Positions 1 through 11,895 of a DNA stretch of 64,000 nucleotides are shown piece by piece. The stretch is from Crotophaga sulcirostris (Eukaryota > Chordata > Aves > Cuculiformes > Crotophagidae). Numbering within the stretch: the first letter of the stretch is position 1; each line of letters opens with the position of its first letter. Position numbers and translations under genes: made by a program. The stretch spans positions 362,902 through 426,901 of the forward strand of contig VYZB01000382.1 of the NCBI GenBank assembly GCA_013397455.1. Direction: 5' to 3'. Below the pieces are notes generated by a model. It was not told the origin of the DNA. It saw only the letters and a list, made by a program, of their open reading frames with translations, and searched no databases.

Positions 1-3000
1 GCCTTGTCTGGACTAGACTGTGTAACACACAAGTTTCTGGGATACTTTACCTTAAAAAGATAAAATGAATGGATTGCAGCATTTTTAAAGTCCTTCTGGT
101 ATCTCTCTCTGGGACAGTCACTCATGAGCTAAAACAACAAAATGTAGCATGTAATTCTGATAATTTTCAGAATTTATATATGCTGATGTATGTCTGATGT
201 ATTTACACTGACTGTATCACAGCTCACAGCTATATTGCCCACATTAGTAACTCTAATACAGTCAGTACAACTACTGTGCCAATAAAATTGTAGGATTTGT
301 TTCATGATCCTGTATATGGTGCCACTAGAAGATGGCATGATCCCATATATAATGAAAATTAATTGATATAGCCAGCTTATTAGAATAAGTGCTGTCATGA
401 AAGTATGCTTAGGAGGTGGAGAGAAATGGATGTAGAAGCAAAAGGAGGAACAATGTAAATGTCAAATTATATATTATTTTTTAAGTGGTGATAAAACTAG
501 CAGTGCTTTTGGTCAAGTCCAGTGACCAAGCCCTTTTGCAGTATGGATAACAGTACTTCGGAACACTGGAAGATGTCAAAGACTCTGAAATACTCAAGGT
601 GCAGAGTGAAGAAATATATGTTAGATAAAACATGAGGTGGATGAGTATAACTGAAGAGTCTCATAACTTCTAGATGTGAAAACAGACCTTGCTTTGTAAA
701 CAAATTACATATATCATCTTTCTTTGCCTTTTCTCTTCTTATGTAGGATTATGATAAGATAAATGCAGACAGGTTAGGAGGAAAACCAGTGTGAGACATT
801 ATCTCTGTGACAGTGAGTACATTTCTACATGCAGCTGATTTGGTTAAACAATGAAAAAGTTACAGTGGCAATCTCTAATCTGTTATGTCAGAAAAGACAT
901 TATGTGCTCTCTGAATTTTGTTAGCTGTCTGTCAGAAATGATGTGAAAAAGCGTATCTCTCAGTGCTTCTGCTTTGTCAGAAATCAAAGCAGACTTGTTA
1001 GTAAATCATTGTAGCTAGCAATATTCCACCCTGTGGTAGGAGTTGTGTCCTTTGTTTGTCTGACTAGATAAAATATCTTGCCTAGCTGAAGTGTCGTAGG
1101 TACATGTTTCAGAGGTTAAAACAATCCCCCTGAATTTCCATGGTCCTTTCACTGGAAATGAGGGATGAAGTAGTGTACTTTATGTAAAAATACTTTGTCT
1201 TTTTTTATATTGAAACATTGGTTTAGAACAAGATAATTTATTTACTGCATGTAAAATTCAAAGTTGCATCCAAGAACATGTAACTAGACCTTAATGGCGC
1301 TACTGAAAGTAAACTGCGTAAGAGATCCAGATAAAGTGAGTTTAAAATCAACCACAGACATCAGAAATATATGTCTGTTTTACAAAAGGGTCTTATATCC
1401 TCTTGAATGCCTGACATAAAATTTATACTTCTTTTTTTTATTATGGAATTAAAAATAAAAACAGGTGCTGTCACCAACTTATTAGTTGCAAGGAGTAAAC
1501 AGCTACTGGAAAAAAAACAGAAAAATAATTTCATTGCATTTTTGACAATAAAGAAAATAATATACTACATAGCTCTGTTTCCTTAAGCTGAGTTAGGAAT
1601 ACATAACAAATCACTGAAACAACTGTGTTCAGTTGTAATGGTCAAGCCTAAGAGCTATCTAAATCATCTGAGGCCTTGATTATACAAGAAAGTTGTAACA
1701 TATTAACTGCAGTCATAACATTGAAAAACCTCCTTGGAGATATGGTTAGTCTAATGTAACACTGCCCTGAGTTAATACAATTTATGCCTCTTTCTATATG
1801 GATATTAAAATACTTGGAATGTCATAATTTCATCTGTTTGGTGTTGTATGAGTGAAAATCTACAGTAAAATCTCTCTTCAGTGACCTAATGAAACTACAG
1901 AACAGTCACAACTAAACTTTGTAGAATTTTCCTATATCAGCTAAGGCTGGATGTATTTAAATCACAGAAAATAAATGTTGGTAGCATTAAGAAAAAGTGA
2001 GAAAATCATAATTATACTGTCTTTAATAAGGATCCTTCATTTTATGCCTGCTGTTCCTTTTACTTTACCTCAAAGATGTTGAGAAACGTGAATCTGGCAG
2101 CAGTGAATGGAGTTCCTATTAGTAGCTGGAAAGTAGAGTGGAGAACAGGTGGAAGGAAGGCAGACAGATATTACCAAAGGAACAGAAGGGATGTGGATGT
2201 AAGCCACAGTTGAGAAATGCGAGCAAAATATCAAAAAGAAAACATCCCAAAAAGGTGAGAATTGTGGCAGGATAAAGGTGAGGATGGAGAAAAAAGTATG
2301 GTCTTCTGGGAGTAGTCAGAAGGAAAAATAGCAAGGTAAAGGAAAGGAGAAAAAGAAGCAGAAGTAATAAAGAGAAGGTTGAAAATCAAAGCTAAGCAAA
2401 CCCTCAAAACCTCCAAAATGTGTAAACCAGAAGCTATTGCAGCATAGAAAAAAGATTTCCAGAGATGGACAGATACGTATTGTAATGAAGAAAACCAGTG
2501 AGGCTTTAAAAAAAAATATTAGCATGTTTGCATATTCCTGTTCAAACCTAAGTTATTCTGTTGTATATGCTCTGTGGTCAGCCACATACAAATAATCAGT
2601 GTAATATCTGTTCAAAACAAACACTAATTTTCAAAGGTGAATTTCCTTCCTTTCTTTGTCATGCTTTCCCCTCCAAATTGCTATTGGTTTTGTGCTAACA
2701 TGCAAAAGTCTTAGGTTACTGGGAGCTGAATAGCTCCTAGTAGTCCCAGTACTAAACATCAGTATTTGGGTTAGAGGAATTCAGTTCCTGTCAGTAACGT
2801 TATCCATTCTTGACAGCCTGAGATATTGGACCAGACTTTCACTGTAGCATATGAAAGATAAGGCCAGGAAGAGACCTGCTGTTTACTGAACTCAGAAACT
2901 GTGCTGTTAGGCTAAGCTGATGGCATATCCAGTTACATCCATCTCCTGCACATAAAACTTAGCACTTTAGGGAAGCAGCAGTGCCATGGGTTCTCAAATT

Positions 3001-6000
3001 CAATGCCAGTTTTAGAAGGTCACTATTTCTATTACTGAGCACTGAACATTCCAAACAATTTGCATCATGTCTCTTCATAATTTCAGTTGTTACTTTACAT
3101 AGAAATATTACAGAAATAAATGACTGACTATAACTGTTAAAACCTTGCATGTTTCAGAACTGCACTCAGACCATGTTCTTATTCTCTTTTCAAAAAGACT
3201 CAAGCACCTGTTTAAAACAACTTATTAAAACGCTGGACTGAGCATATTTATATCTTTTCAGTTGTCATGTTAGGCTATAAAAATTTGTTCTAGTCGTATG
3301 AAATGATGTGACGGTACTGGGACAAACCTCCTTTAAAAAAGAGCTGTCTTTGAAAGGCTAGTAGGTGTGAACTAATGCAAAGCCAATCCTATCTAACAGT
3401 GATATGATGTGGGTGATTGGGGGTCCAGTCCTCTTCCAGTTGTGTCCTTTTTTTTTTTACATTGTTTGCTTAACTTTCTAATGAAAACATAATCGTTCTT
3501 ATGAATATTTTCTTACTGAGTTTTTGCCATTACTGCTATTGCAAACACAATAAAAATATGGCCAAATCAAAGCTGCAATTAAGGTTCATTTACTAGATTA
3601 ATATTTCCAATACGTTTCATCAGCAAATGGATATAGTCGATAACCAATTTGTTTTGTTTATATGGTTGGATCTGTAAGCTATTCCATTGTTTTAAGACCC
3701 TCTTGATGAAATTTAAGAAAATACTCACAGTTGCATTGTTTTAAATCACAGTGTCGCTGACCTGGTTAAAGTATCTGTAGATCATAAATTTCCACTTGAT
3801 TATATTTTATTCTTAGAACTTGAACTAAGGGATTAAAGCTTGCCAAATCCTCCTGGATGGAAAGGTTGTAAAAGAACTGTGGAAGAAATCGGTTTGTAGA
3901 GTGTTTCTAATGGCCAACTCAAATGTGTTTCCCCTAAAGAAAATATTATAAGATTTTGGCTTTTCTTCATCCCTGAGAAGAGAGGTCACTTGTTAAAAGG
4001 TATATGAGACTGAATAACTGTCTGGAACTGGAAAGACAGACAGTTTTGAAGGACAGAATGTGGGAATTTGAGCAGACTGAGTTGTGGAAAGAAAATTAGA
4101 ACTGTTAGAACTGAAGATTTGAGAGACTGGCAACCATTTAAAATCTTGGCTTTAGGGGTATTTATGATAAAAATCTATAGTCATAGAGAGCTGTGCAAAT
4201 GCCATCATTTTAGTTCTGTTACTGCTTTCCCTTTATTTCTGGTAAAAATCCAACAGTTTCAGGACATCTATTCGTAGTAAAGGAATATTATTTTATCCAT
4301 AGATTTTCTGAACTACTTATCAAACACTTTCTCTCCCAGGAACATACAAGGTGAAAAAGCAGGCTATGGAATTTGGGCAAGTGCCTTTGTTAGAATTTTG
4401 AACGCTGGCTTTTAGTATCCAAGTTGATGGTCCGCAAAGAATCTATATCCATCCAGTGCATAGTTTCAGAGTATTTTGCTGAAAACAGAATCCCATCATA
4501 CTGGAAGGTCACATATTGGGAAGGGAAGGAGAATATACTGATATAATGTAGGGTAGTTATCATTTGTGACAAGTAATGAGAAGCCAATGAGATAAAGTAC
4601 CCAAGCCTTTCCTTTTTTTCAATAAGTTCAGACATACTTATGAAAAAAAGATAATCTTTAGGCTATTTTCAGTTTCATGTATTATTTTGATTATCGTCAG
4701 TTATAATCCTTACAGTTTTATGAAGGTATCTCATGTTGTGTCTATTATCCTAAATTGTTATGAATTAAGTAAGATTAAGATTACATTATCCGATTGGTAT
4801 CAAATGCTAATCCCTTTGTTTTGTAATCTCAATTAATACATTTCTGTTTGGTGCAGGATTTTTAGAAAGAACTGAACTGTAAGTTTTTTCTCTTGTTATA
4901 GCAACTGTGGATATGTGATATGTTGATTTGAGCTTTCATAAATTTTGGAGGATACAGTGAATATCTGGAAAGAACAGTAACACTAACTGTAGTGGTTTTA
5001 GTATAAAAGTTGCAAGAAGTTGAAATAATTATCTGAACTGCTTTGGTCAGTTAAAAGTAGTAAATTGGAAACTCATTTACAAATATTTATCAGCTTAAGA
5101 AGGGATGTTAGAGAGAATATGCAATCCAATTTAATGATATCAAGGAGCACGAGGCCAGCAGAATACAGTAACCTTTCCAGAATCAGGCTAGGATATCAGT
5201 GATACAGTCATGAACAAAAGTCATACAGTATCTTCAGTGCCTGCTAATGATCAGCAGCTCAGTTTTATTTCTAAACGGAAGGAAGAATGGTGGAAGGTGG
5301 CTGTGACACATGGGATGCACTTGTTTTAGCCTGACTTTCATTTTGCCGAAAGTGCTCAGTATGTGCCAAAGCTTACCCAGCCAAATCTGCTATAATGTTT
5401 TCCATAAAAGGTTTGTGACAAATTCTAGGGGACTTGGGACTGGGAAAGCATGATAGAGCAGTTAAGGACCATCCTCTGACTGCTTCAGAATTGCTAGTCC
5501 CACTCCTTATAACGGTGGATTGTCTCCTTGGCAGCAGCTTGAGCTGCTGTAAATATTCAGTTTGCTTACACTGGAGAAAGAAATGCTTTTTTTCAACAGA
5601 GGAACAGGTTTTCACTCCAATTCTGCAATGTTTTTAAAAGACAAGAACACAGTGCATTCCTTGGTTAAGTCTGGCTTAGCGTGGCTAAATTTGTACTCTC
5701 TTATTTTCTAATCTATACATCTAAAAGAAGGCTTAATGAGGAATTTAGGGAAGCCAAGGAATAACCAGTATTATAAAAAAACTACACGATACTTTGATGA
5801 AGAACATTCAAATGTAAGTGAGTGTGTTCTCAGGCTGTTTAGACACTAGTTACAGAATCTAAAATAAGTGCACTGCAGAGTTTTATGAGCTGAACAAGGA
5901 CCCCAGTCCATGGTCAGAGTTTGAGATCATGCCTTTAGCCAGTCAGACTAGGAATGCTGGCTGAATTGTGCCTATCCTCAATTGACTGGGAAACACTTAG

Positions 6001-7250
6001 TACCCTGAGTATAGGTGTTTCCATGCCTAATTCTGTATCTATCACAGATAGGTCGAGATATCAAACACATGATGTGATTTTTTTTTTGTGTTAAAGGAAA
6101 TAATTTGATTTAATAACATATAATGTGTAGAATTGTTTGATCTTGAAACAGAAATTTCTAATGTGATTACTTCAGTTTCACACCCTGTCAACTGAATTGT
6201 ACAGGGGTTGTGGAGCATTATTCGGATCTGAAATCAGCTGTGAAAGTTAGCAATGTCAAGGAGATCTTAATTTACAGATACACCAGAGACAAAGGTGAAA
6301 TTCTCTTTTATATTGGGAAGGGAATGTTTTATAAGCTATACTCCTTGCTTCGCAGTAAAGTGCAGCTGCAATTGGCACCCCACTCTCAAAGGATTTTTCA
6401 CTCCATTAAAATGGATGTAACAGAAGTTTCTGGGCACAGATATACAGCTGGTTCTTTGGGCCTCAGTGCGTTAATGCATTTGATTCAAACACAGTAGGGA
6501 AAGGTTCCAGTTCAGAGATGAAAAGGATTTACTTAAAGTCATTTAGCTTTTTAGAGACATAAATGTGCAGTCTTGGCACAAAACAATGGTGAAGTGCATC
6601 CTGAGAACAATACTGCCAATTTACAGTTGAATTGCACCATAGATTTAATTTGACCTACTTCTTTTTTTCTGTAATTTAGTTATTCATAGTACAACTGCAA
6701 AAATATACCAGAATTTTACAGAGAACTTTAATTAAGAAAATATTACACTGGTAAATGTTTTGCTGACAATTTTTAAACATGATATAAAAGATTATTTTCA
6801 CCCAAATTAACGTGGACTCAAAGAACAAAGAAAGGAAAAGTGATATTAAACCCCTAACCACTCTAGCAATAATTTCTCCCAGAGTTTGTGTGGCCTTCCA
6901 AAATGTTCAAATGTTAACTCTGTAGGTGATTTTCAGCATAATATTAAGAATTATGCTAAAAGTAGTTTAGCATTATAGAAATTCCTCTCTGCAGAACTTG
7001 TGACCTGCCCATCAGAATCCACTGATGAATTCATCTATTACTTCCTTTGAGTTGTAATCACCAGCAATGAGCACTGCCATCCACTTTGGAAATCTATAGG
7101 CCATTGCACTATTTCTGCCCGGTGTGTAGTAAACTTCCCTATCACTAAAATGGTTTTGTGAATCAGTGAAATTTGTTCAGGTTTCTTGGAGTCACTGCTT
7201 AATTTTATACGTTATGATATTGGAACTTTTGGCATTGTACTTGTAAATGG
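1..7250. other. Unique AT-rich DNA, no gene recognised
   Basis: No recognisable repeat, exon or RNA gene was seen here. The longest open frames are under 100 codons, overlap on both strands and have no recognisable motif, as expected by chance in AT-rich DNA. A purine-rich stretch at about 2,100-2,480 creates long stop-free frames on the minus strand that encode F/L/S-rich peptides; this is a composition artefact. Short homopolymer T runs occur near 3,450 and 6,080. A distal enhancer or unannotated exon cannot be excluded by eye. Confidence 0.55.
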
Positions 7251-7359
7251 TAATATATTTATTTATGTTAGTACATGTGACAACAGTAGTGCTGCTTGTG
7301 AATGTAAAGAAATGCATGTTCCTAAATAACTGAAGGGTAAAGGTCTCTGTGACAATTTG
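7251..7359 (-). repeat. Inverted partner (arm 1) of a 109-bp repeat
   Basis: The reverse complement of this segment matches 8375-8483 with 107 of 109 positions identical and no indel; the two differences correspond to 8472 and 8480. Similarity stops sharply at both ends. The partner lies inside an LTR-like unit, and this copy corresponds to about positions 15-123 of that unit, with neither its start nor its TATA/polyadenylation half. It may be an LTR fragment, or a templated copy made during break repair. Open frames on both copies share the same peptide, which is a by-product of the duplication and not a gene. Confidence 0.85.
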
Positions 7360-8360
7360 ATTTCTTAATGCAGATAATTTCTGCAAGAACTTAGATTTAG
7401 CTGTCTCAAAGAAATGATAGACCAGTGGAAAAAGGATTCCCATTCTCACTGTATGAAATTTCATGGTTGAATCAAGAAAACTAAAATTTCATTACTCAGT
7501 ATAAAGGTTCTGAACAAATCGTTACATAAGCTTGCTTAAAATGTGGGATTTCTGGATTGTGTAGCAGTATCTGTAGTATGCTTTCAGAAACCTTGCATAC
7601 TAGATTAGGATGTAACCTTAGATGTGTTTCTGTCTTCCTTCTAAAATATAGACTCCCTAAAGGAAATCCTCTGAATATCTCCCATATGGCCCAATATATG
7701 AAGCTACCGAATACTTAGTAACTTTCATTATTAAGTGAGTTTATCTGCATTCCATGTAGATATTCAGTCTGCAGAAGATAACGGCCTAGGTGTCTTGGCT
7801 TATTTTCATAACTTTCCCCATTTCTAATTTAATGACTATATCTATCACTTGTGCTGTACCTTCCTACGTTATTTTGTTCATTCTAGTACTTGTATGTAAT
7901 GTAAGGAAGAAAAAGTTATCATAGTTGCATATTATCAAAGTTTTTCAACCATTATATAAGAATTTGTTTCATCTGATGAGTCTATAACACATGATAGAGG
8001 AAATTTGGCAATTACCTCAGCAAGACACCTGAAATTTAACCTATTACTCAAACCTTTATTCCTTTCATCTTTCTTTCATCATCATTCTGGTGCATTTATT
8101 TTATTTTTCATGTCAAATAATGGCTCGCAGTTTGCCCCCTGCTATCCATGCCTTTGTTCTTCTGAGAGCCCTAGGTAAAAAGCAGTCATGAAATTTCACT
8201 TGGCACAGATCTGTTTTTGTTTTCCTGGACTCCTACTGGGATAGGAGACATTGATTAGAATAAAAGTAAAAACTTTCATTTTTTTTCCTAGATTGCTTTG
8301 TCTATTTGTTGTGTGTTGTGTGTTGTAACAATGTCAACATATACATACATCTTATGCAGC
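7360..8360. other. 1-kb spacer between the inverted arms
   Basis: Unique AT-rich sequence separates the two 109-bp arms. No gene was recognised. Just before the right-hand unit there is a short T/G-rich tract (8309-8326) made of about 2.6 copies of TTGTGTG. Confidence 0.5.
8309..8326 (+). repeat. Short TTGTGTG microsatellite
   Basis: About 2.6 tandem copies of the 7-mer TTGTGTG lie directly upstream of the LTR-like unit. Too short to be more than a minor simple repeat. Confidence 0.6.
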
Positions 8361-8374
8361 TGTTACAAATGTTA

Positions 8375-8483
8375 CAAATTGTCACAGAGACCTTTACCCT
8401 TCAGTTATTTAGGAACATGCATTTCTTTACATTCACAAGCAGCACTACTGTTGTCACATGTACTAACATAAGTAAATATGTTA
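8375..8483 (+). repeat. Inverted partner (arm 2) of a 109-bp repeat
   Basis: This segment is 107/109 identical to the reverse complement of 7251-7359. It occupies the upstream (U3-like) half of the LTR-like unit at 8361-8661. Transcription through both arms, about 1 kb apart, could form a long double-stranded stem. Confidence 0.85.
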
Positions 8484-8573
8484 ATTGTTCGTATTGACAG
8501 CTCATGAAGACATAAATCATCCAATCATCTGTTGCATGCATGTTGCATGGACGCGTGTACGGGAAGTAAAAGG

Positions 8574-8604
8574 TTATATAAGGATATGCTTAATTTGCAA
8601 TAAA
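8574..8604 (+). promoter_or_regulatory. TATA box and AATAAA of the LTR-like unit
   Basis: TTATATAAGG at 8574-8583 is followed by AATAAA at 8599-8604. This is the core promoter and polyadenylation arrangement of a retroviral LTR on the plus strand. Activity is inferred, not shown. Confidence 0.5.
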
Positions 8605-8661
8605 CAGCTCAGCGTGATTCACATTGAATTGTAGTAGCTGAGTCCCTCGTCAGCTCCAACA

Positions 8662-11600
8662 AGAAAATGCATGCATTTCAATAGAATAGCTAATTTACAC
8701 CTTATTCCTGAAATTTTACTAGACTGAATAGGTGGATGTGAGTGAGGTCCTGCTTATTTATTTTGGGGAAACCAAATGGGAAAATATACCCTGGTATCAT
8801 GGTGTGAATGTCCTACTGTAAAAATTATGACATTAGCAGGGACTGCAAAATCTGATACTGACTTCTGCTATTTAGCACACATAATTTTTAACTTAATACA
8901 AGCTGTTTAAAGGATGATGCCAAAACCAGAAGGACTTTGAGGATTATTTTTAGTAACAGTCTAATAGCAAGACTCCAGAAAAGTTATAAGACTGGGAACT
9001 TTCAAGTCATAAAGGTGAAGCAACTAGTTTCTCCATTTGACCCCATAAGAGAATGCATCTCAGAGGGATGCTGTTACAGCTCTACCTTTTTCTGAAATAT
9101 GATTGTGTTATGTTTGGCATGGAGTTTATGCAGTCAGTTGATAGTTTAACAGAAGTAGTTAATAGATATTCCATTCAGTAGGAAAGGAAAAGTTGAGGAT
9201 GCGCCAACATGCAAATATATTAAAACAAATGCTCAGTTTTCACAGAAGAAGTAATTCAATTATCTGTAGTAAGTTATTGATTATCGGTGAAGTTGCTTAT
9301 ACCTCTAGGTGTGAAATAATAGTTTCTTTTTCAAAAATGAATGTTGGGAACCATCATATACTATTTAACAAAAGCACAGCAGAGCAGTCTTTGAAAGCTG
9401 AATTTTCATACTGTTTTAAGGTTATTGAGCTACCTTTTAATTTTAGTTTTACTGATGTGCGAAAAATTAAACTGTTATCATCTTATTATGATAATTCCTG
9501 TCTTCCCTATTTTGTTTCTATCATTAAATCTCAAAGCAATTTGCATTCGAGGTTAGTATTATTGTTATTGCTTCACAGGAAGAGGAGCAGTGAAATGATC
9601 TGTCCAGTATACCCAGAAGCTGAATTGGGAAGGGAAATCTAAGTGCACAAAATAAAATTAGGTTGTGTTGTCTAGTACGAAATGTCATCTCTCATGCACA
9701 GTAGAGTGTAGAGGGGGAAATCTTATTTATTTAATCTTATTTATGTCATAGGTAGGTAGTTGCTTAAAAAAAAGTGACAGTCTGATTTAACAGTACATAA
9801 TGGACACAGAGTGACTACATTAGGCATGATTAACCACTTACTTAGGTTATATGGTGATTTTCTATATCAATGCTGTACATCTGACATCATCTACCACTAT
9901 TTTAACCTGGATATTTTAAGAGAAACAAAATCTCAGTCTAATTTCCTTAGATAAAGTTCTGATTTGACATTTTTACTTTAATTAAAAAAAGTCCAAATAA
10001 TTCTGATGTTTGTGCCTTTATTAGAGAAAACTTGATTAAATGGGATCCTCCTTTGAAAATGTACTTTTTTCAGTTAAGTAAGTGAAAGTAAATTCATCCT
10101 TGCTTTTGCTCATCATTGATTTTCCTTTTGGTAAATATTTCAACAGCTTTCTTCTAGAGCCACTCTAAGAACATTGTGCCCCTTTGGCACAGACTAGTAA
10201 ACAAGTCCCTCAGTGTCTGGAATATTATCAGCTGCTGAGAAAGCAGATGCTTGACTGTGAGCCTGTAGACATACATAACAAGGTGCATAGAATAAGGTAA
10301 AAATAATTGTGCCAATGTGTTTGGTTGAGAAATGCAGAATTCCTGCAAGAGAAAAAATAGACAGACATATTAGTTTGAAAATTTTAGTAACATCACAGCT
10401 CTTTCAGCCTCTCCACATACAAAAGATGCTTCAGTTTTTGCAACACAAAAATCAGTGGACTGATTTGTACCATTTATACCAATTTTTGTAGTTATTGTTC
10501 CTGCACTCTATCCACAGAGAGAAAATGGTAACATTAAATCTGTCATAGATTGTGAGAAGAAAAGAAATCTGTGAATTAAAAATAGTGAAGAAGTCTCTTT
10601 AGGTTTTTGCTTTTTATATGTTTCAGGTAAGAAGATGTGCTCCATAGCTTTTGTTTCATATAATGCAAAAGATGCAAGATTCTCCGTAGCAATACCTTTG
10701 AGCCTCTAAAATTTGTGTTAGAGTAAGAGGAATGGCATTGAGAAAGCATTGTGGCTGAGAACTCAGCCATTCTGTTGTATACTTTCTTACAGAGGTATGT
10801 AGTCAGAAGAGACACTATTTGAGACCTTTAGGTTATATAAATACTACTCATAAAAACCTCTCAGGAATGGCAGATCTTATGGTAGGTTGTCTCCAATGAA
10901 TGATGGCCTAAGGTCGACTTTTGTGTAAACCCTCTGGGTAGGACTGTCAACATACTGCGATGAGGTTTGAAGGCCAAAATAAGGCAAAAGTACACTAAGG
11001 AACAGAGTGATCCAGAATGCAGCTTCTGGGCACACCTAGGGTTTTGCTGACACCTTACTTGCCTGTTTCAGCAGAAGAGTATCCAACACAGTCACAGAAA
11101 AGAGCCAGAGCGCCCATGGGTAGACTCAATATGTATGTCTGATCATTCAAATCACTCCAGAATATTCATTCAGCATCATTTGATGAATATTCCCATAGCT
11201 TGTTGTTGCTGTAAATTCCTTTCTTGATTTCCTCCCCCCCCCTTTTTTTTTACAAGGGTGCCTTGGACTGTGCTTCTTGTTAATTGTCAACTACTGCTAC
11301 TGTAGCACTGTCTCAATACTTTTTTTTTTTATATCAAGGTGGTCATACCTCTGTAGAAAGCAAATCAGTTATGAACTATGTAATTTACTTGATTTTCTTT
11401 TTTTGTCACTGATTTGTTATCTTTTTTCATGTTGCAGTGAGTTTCCCTGTACTTTTGGTGTCCACTACGTCTTTCATTGATCTGAAGAGAATCAAATACA
11501 AACCTGAACTTGTGTGACATGGGAAATCCTCTTGTAGGTTTTCTTCTTGTTTGCAATAGATTTTGTGTTATTTCTTTTTTTTCTGCAACATTCTAGAAAG

Positions 11601-11674
11601 CAATACACAAATTTATTTGGGCTTATTTGGACTTACTGGAATTAACAGTGCATGGTGATACGGATTAACTGAAG
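8662..11674. other. Unique AT-rich DNA with one 149-codon open frame
   Basis: A plus-strand frame at 9193-9642 runs 149 codons. Its product has no domain, signal or repeat I recognise, codon use looks like surrounding DNA, and there are no splice or promoter signals I can support, so I treat it as chance. A C9-T9 polypyrimidine run lies at 11234-11251. Nothing else was recognised. Confidence 0.5.
11234..11251 (+). repeat. C9T9 polypyrimidine run
   Basis: Nine consecutive C are followed by nine T. It is a simple low-complexity tract, possibly prone to length change or triplex formation. Confidence 0.8.
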
Positions 11675-11895
11675 TGAGTCCAGCAAAGAGCCACAAGGAT
11701 GATTAAGGGACTGAAGCATCTTTTCTATGCGGAGAGGCTGAGAGAGCTGTGGCTGTTAAACCTGGAGAAAAAAATGCTCAATGGGGGGATCTTATCAGTG
11801 TGTATTCCTTCCTAATGGGAGGGAATTAAAACCAGGGAGCAAGGCTTTTCTCAGCAGTGCCCACTGACAGGACAAGAAGCAATGGGCAGAAATGA
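11675..11895 (+). mobile_element. CR1 LINE fragment (3' part of ORF2)
   Basis: The text follows the CR1 ORF2 region encoding the '(V)QRRATKMI..[23 protein letters not shown]' stretch, here with many substitutions and a broken frame. It continues into the 'ACAAGAxGCAATGGGCA' segment before stopping. Both ends are truncated and no 3' tail remains. The divergence suggests an old insertion. Expected CR1 order and sense orientation on the plus strand are clear. Confidence 0.7.

Larger units (their letters stand above)
8361..8661 (+). mobile_element. LTR-like unit, probable solo LTR
   Basis: The unit of about 301 bp starts with TGTT and ends with AACA, as expected for an LTR. Near its 3' end are a TATA box (TTATATAAGG, 8574-8583) and an AATAAA signal (8599-8604) only about 16 bp further on. 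Such tight TATA-to-polyadenylation spacing, implying a very short R region, is known from alpharetrovirus-like avian LTRs. CpG-containing words (ACGCGTG, 8551-8557) stand out from the CpG-poor flanks. The first bases hold a tandem duplication of GTTACAAAT (8362-8379). I found no convincing 5- or 6-bp target duplication, so the exact ends are uncertain and truncation is possible. No internal retroviral gene adjoins it. Confidence 0.5.

Noticed and set aside
2119..2525. F/L/S-rich minus-strand frames as small membrane proteins
   Set aside because: Produced by a purine-rich plus strand; overlapping frames all look alike.
2718..2737. Small hairpin (GGAGCT / AGCTCC with 4-base loop) as an RNA element
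   Set aside because: Stem of only six pairs, no flanking context; common by chance.
7192..8497. Shared peptide on frames at 7.2-7.5 kb (minus) and 8.3-8.5 kb (plus) as a gene pair
   Set aside because: The similarity is explained by the 109-bp inverted DNA repeat; frames end at the repeat edges and have no other support.
9193..9642. 149-codon plus-strand open frame as a gene
   Set aside because: No recognisable domain, no splice or promoter context, composition like the flanks; plausible by chance in 64 kb.
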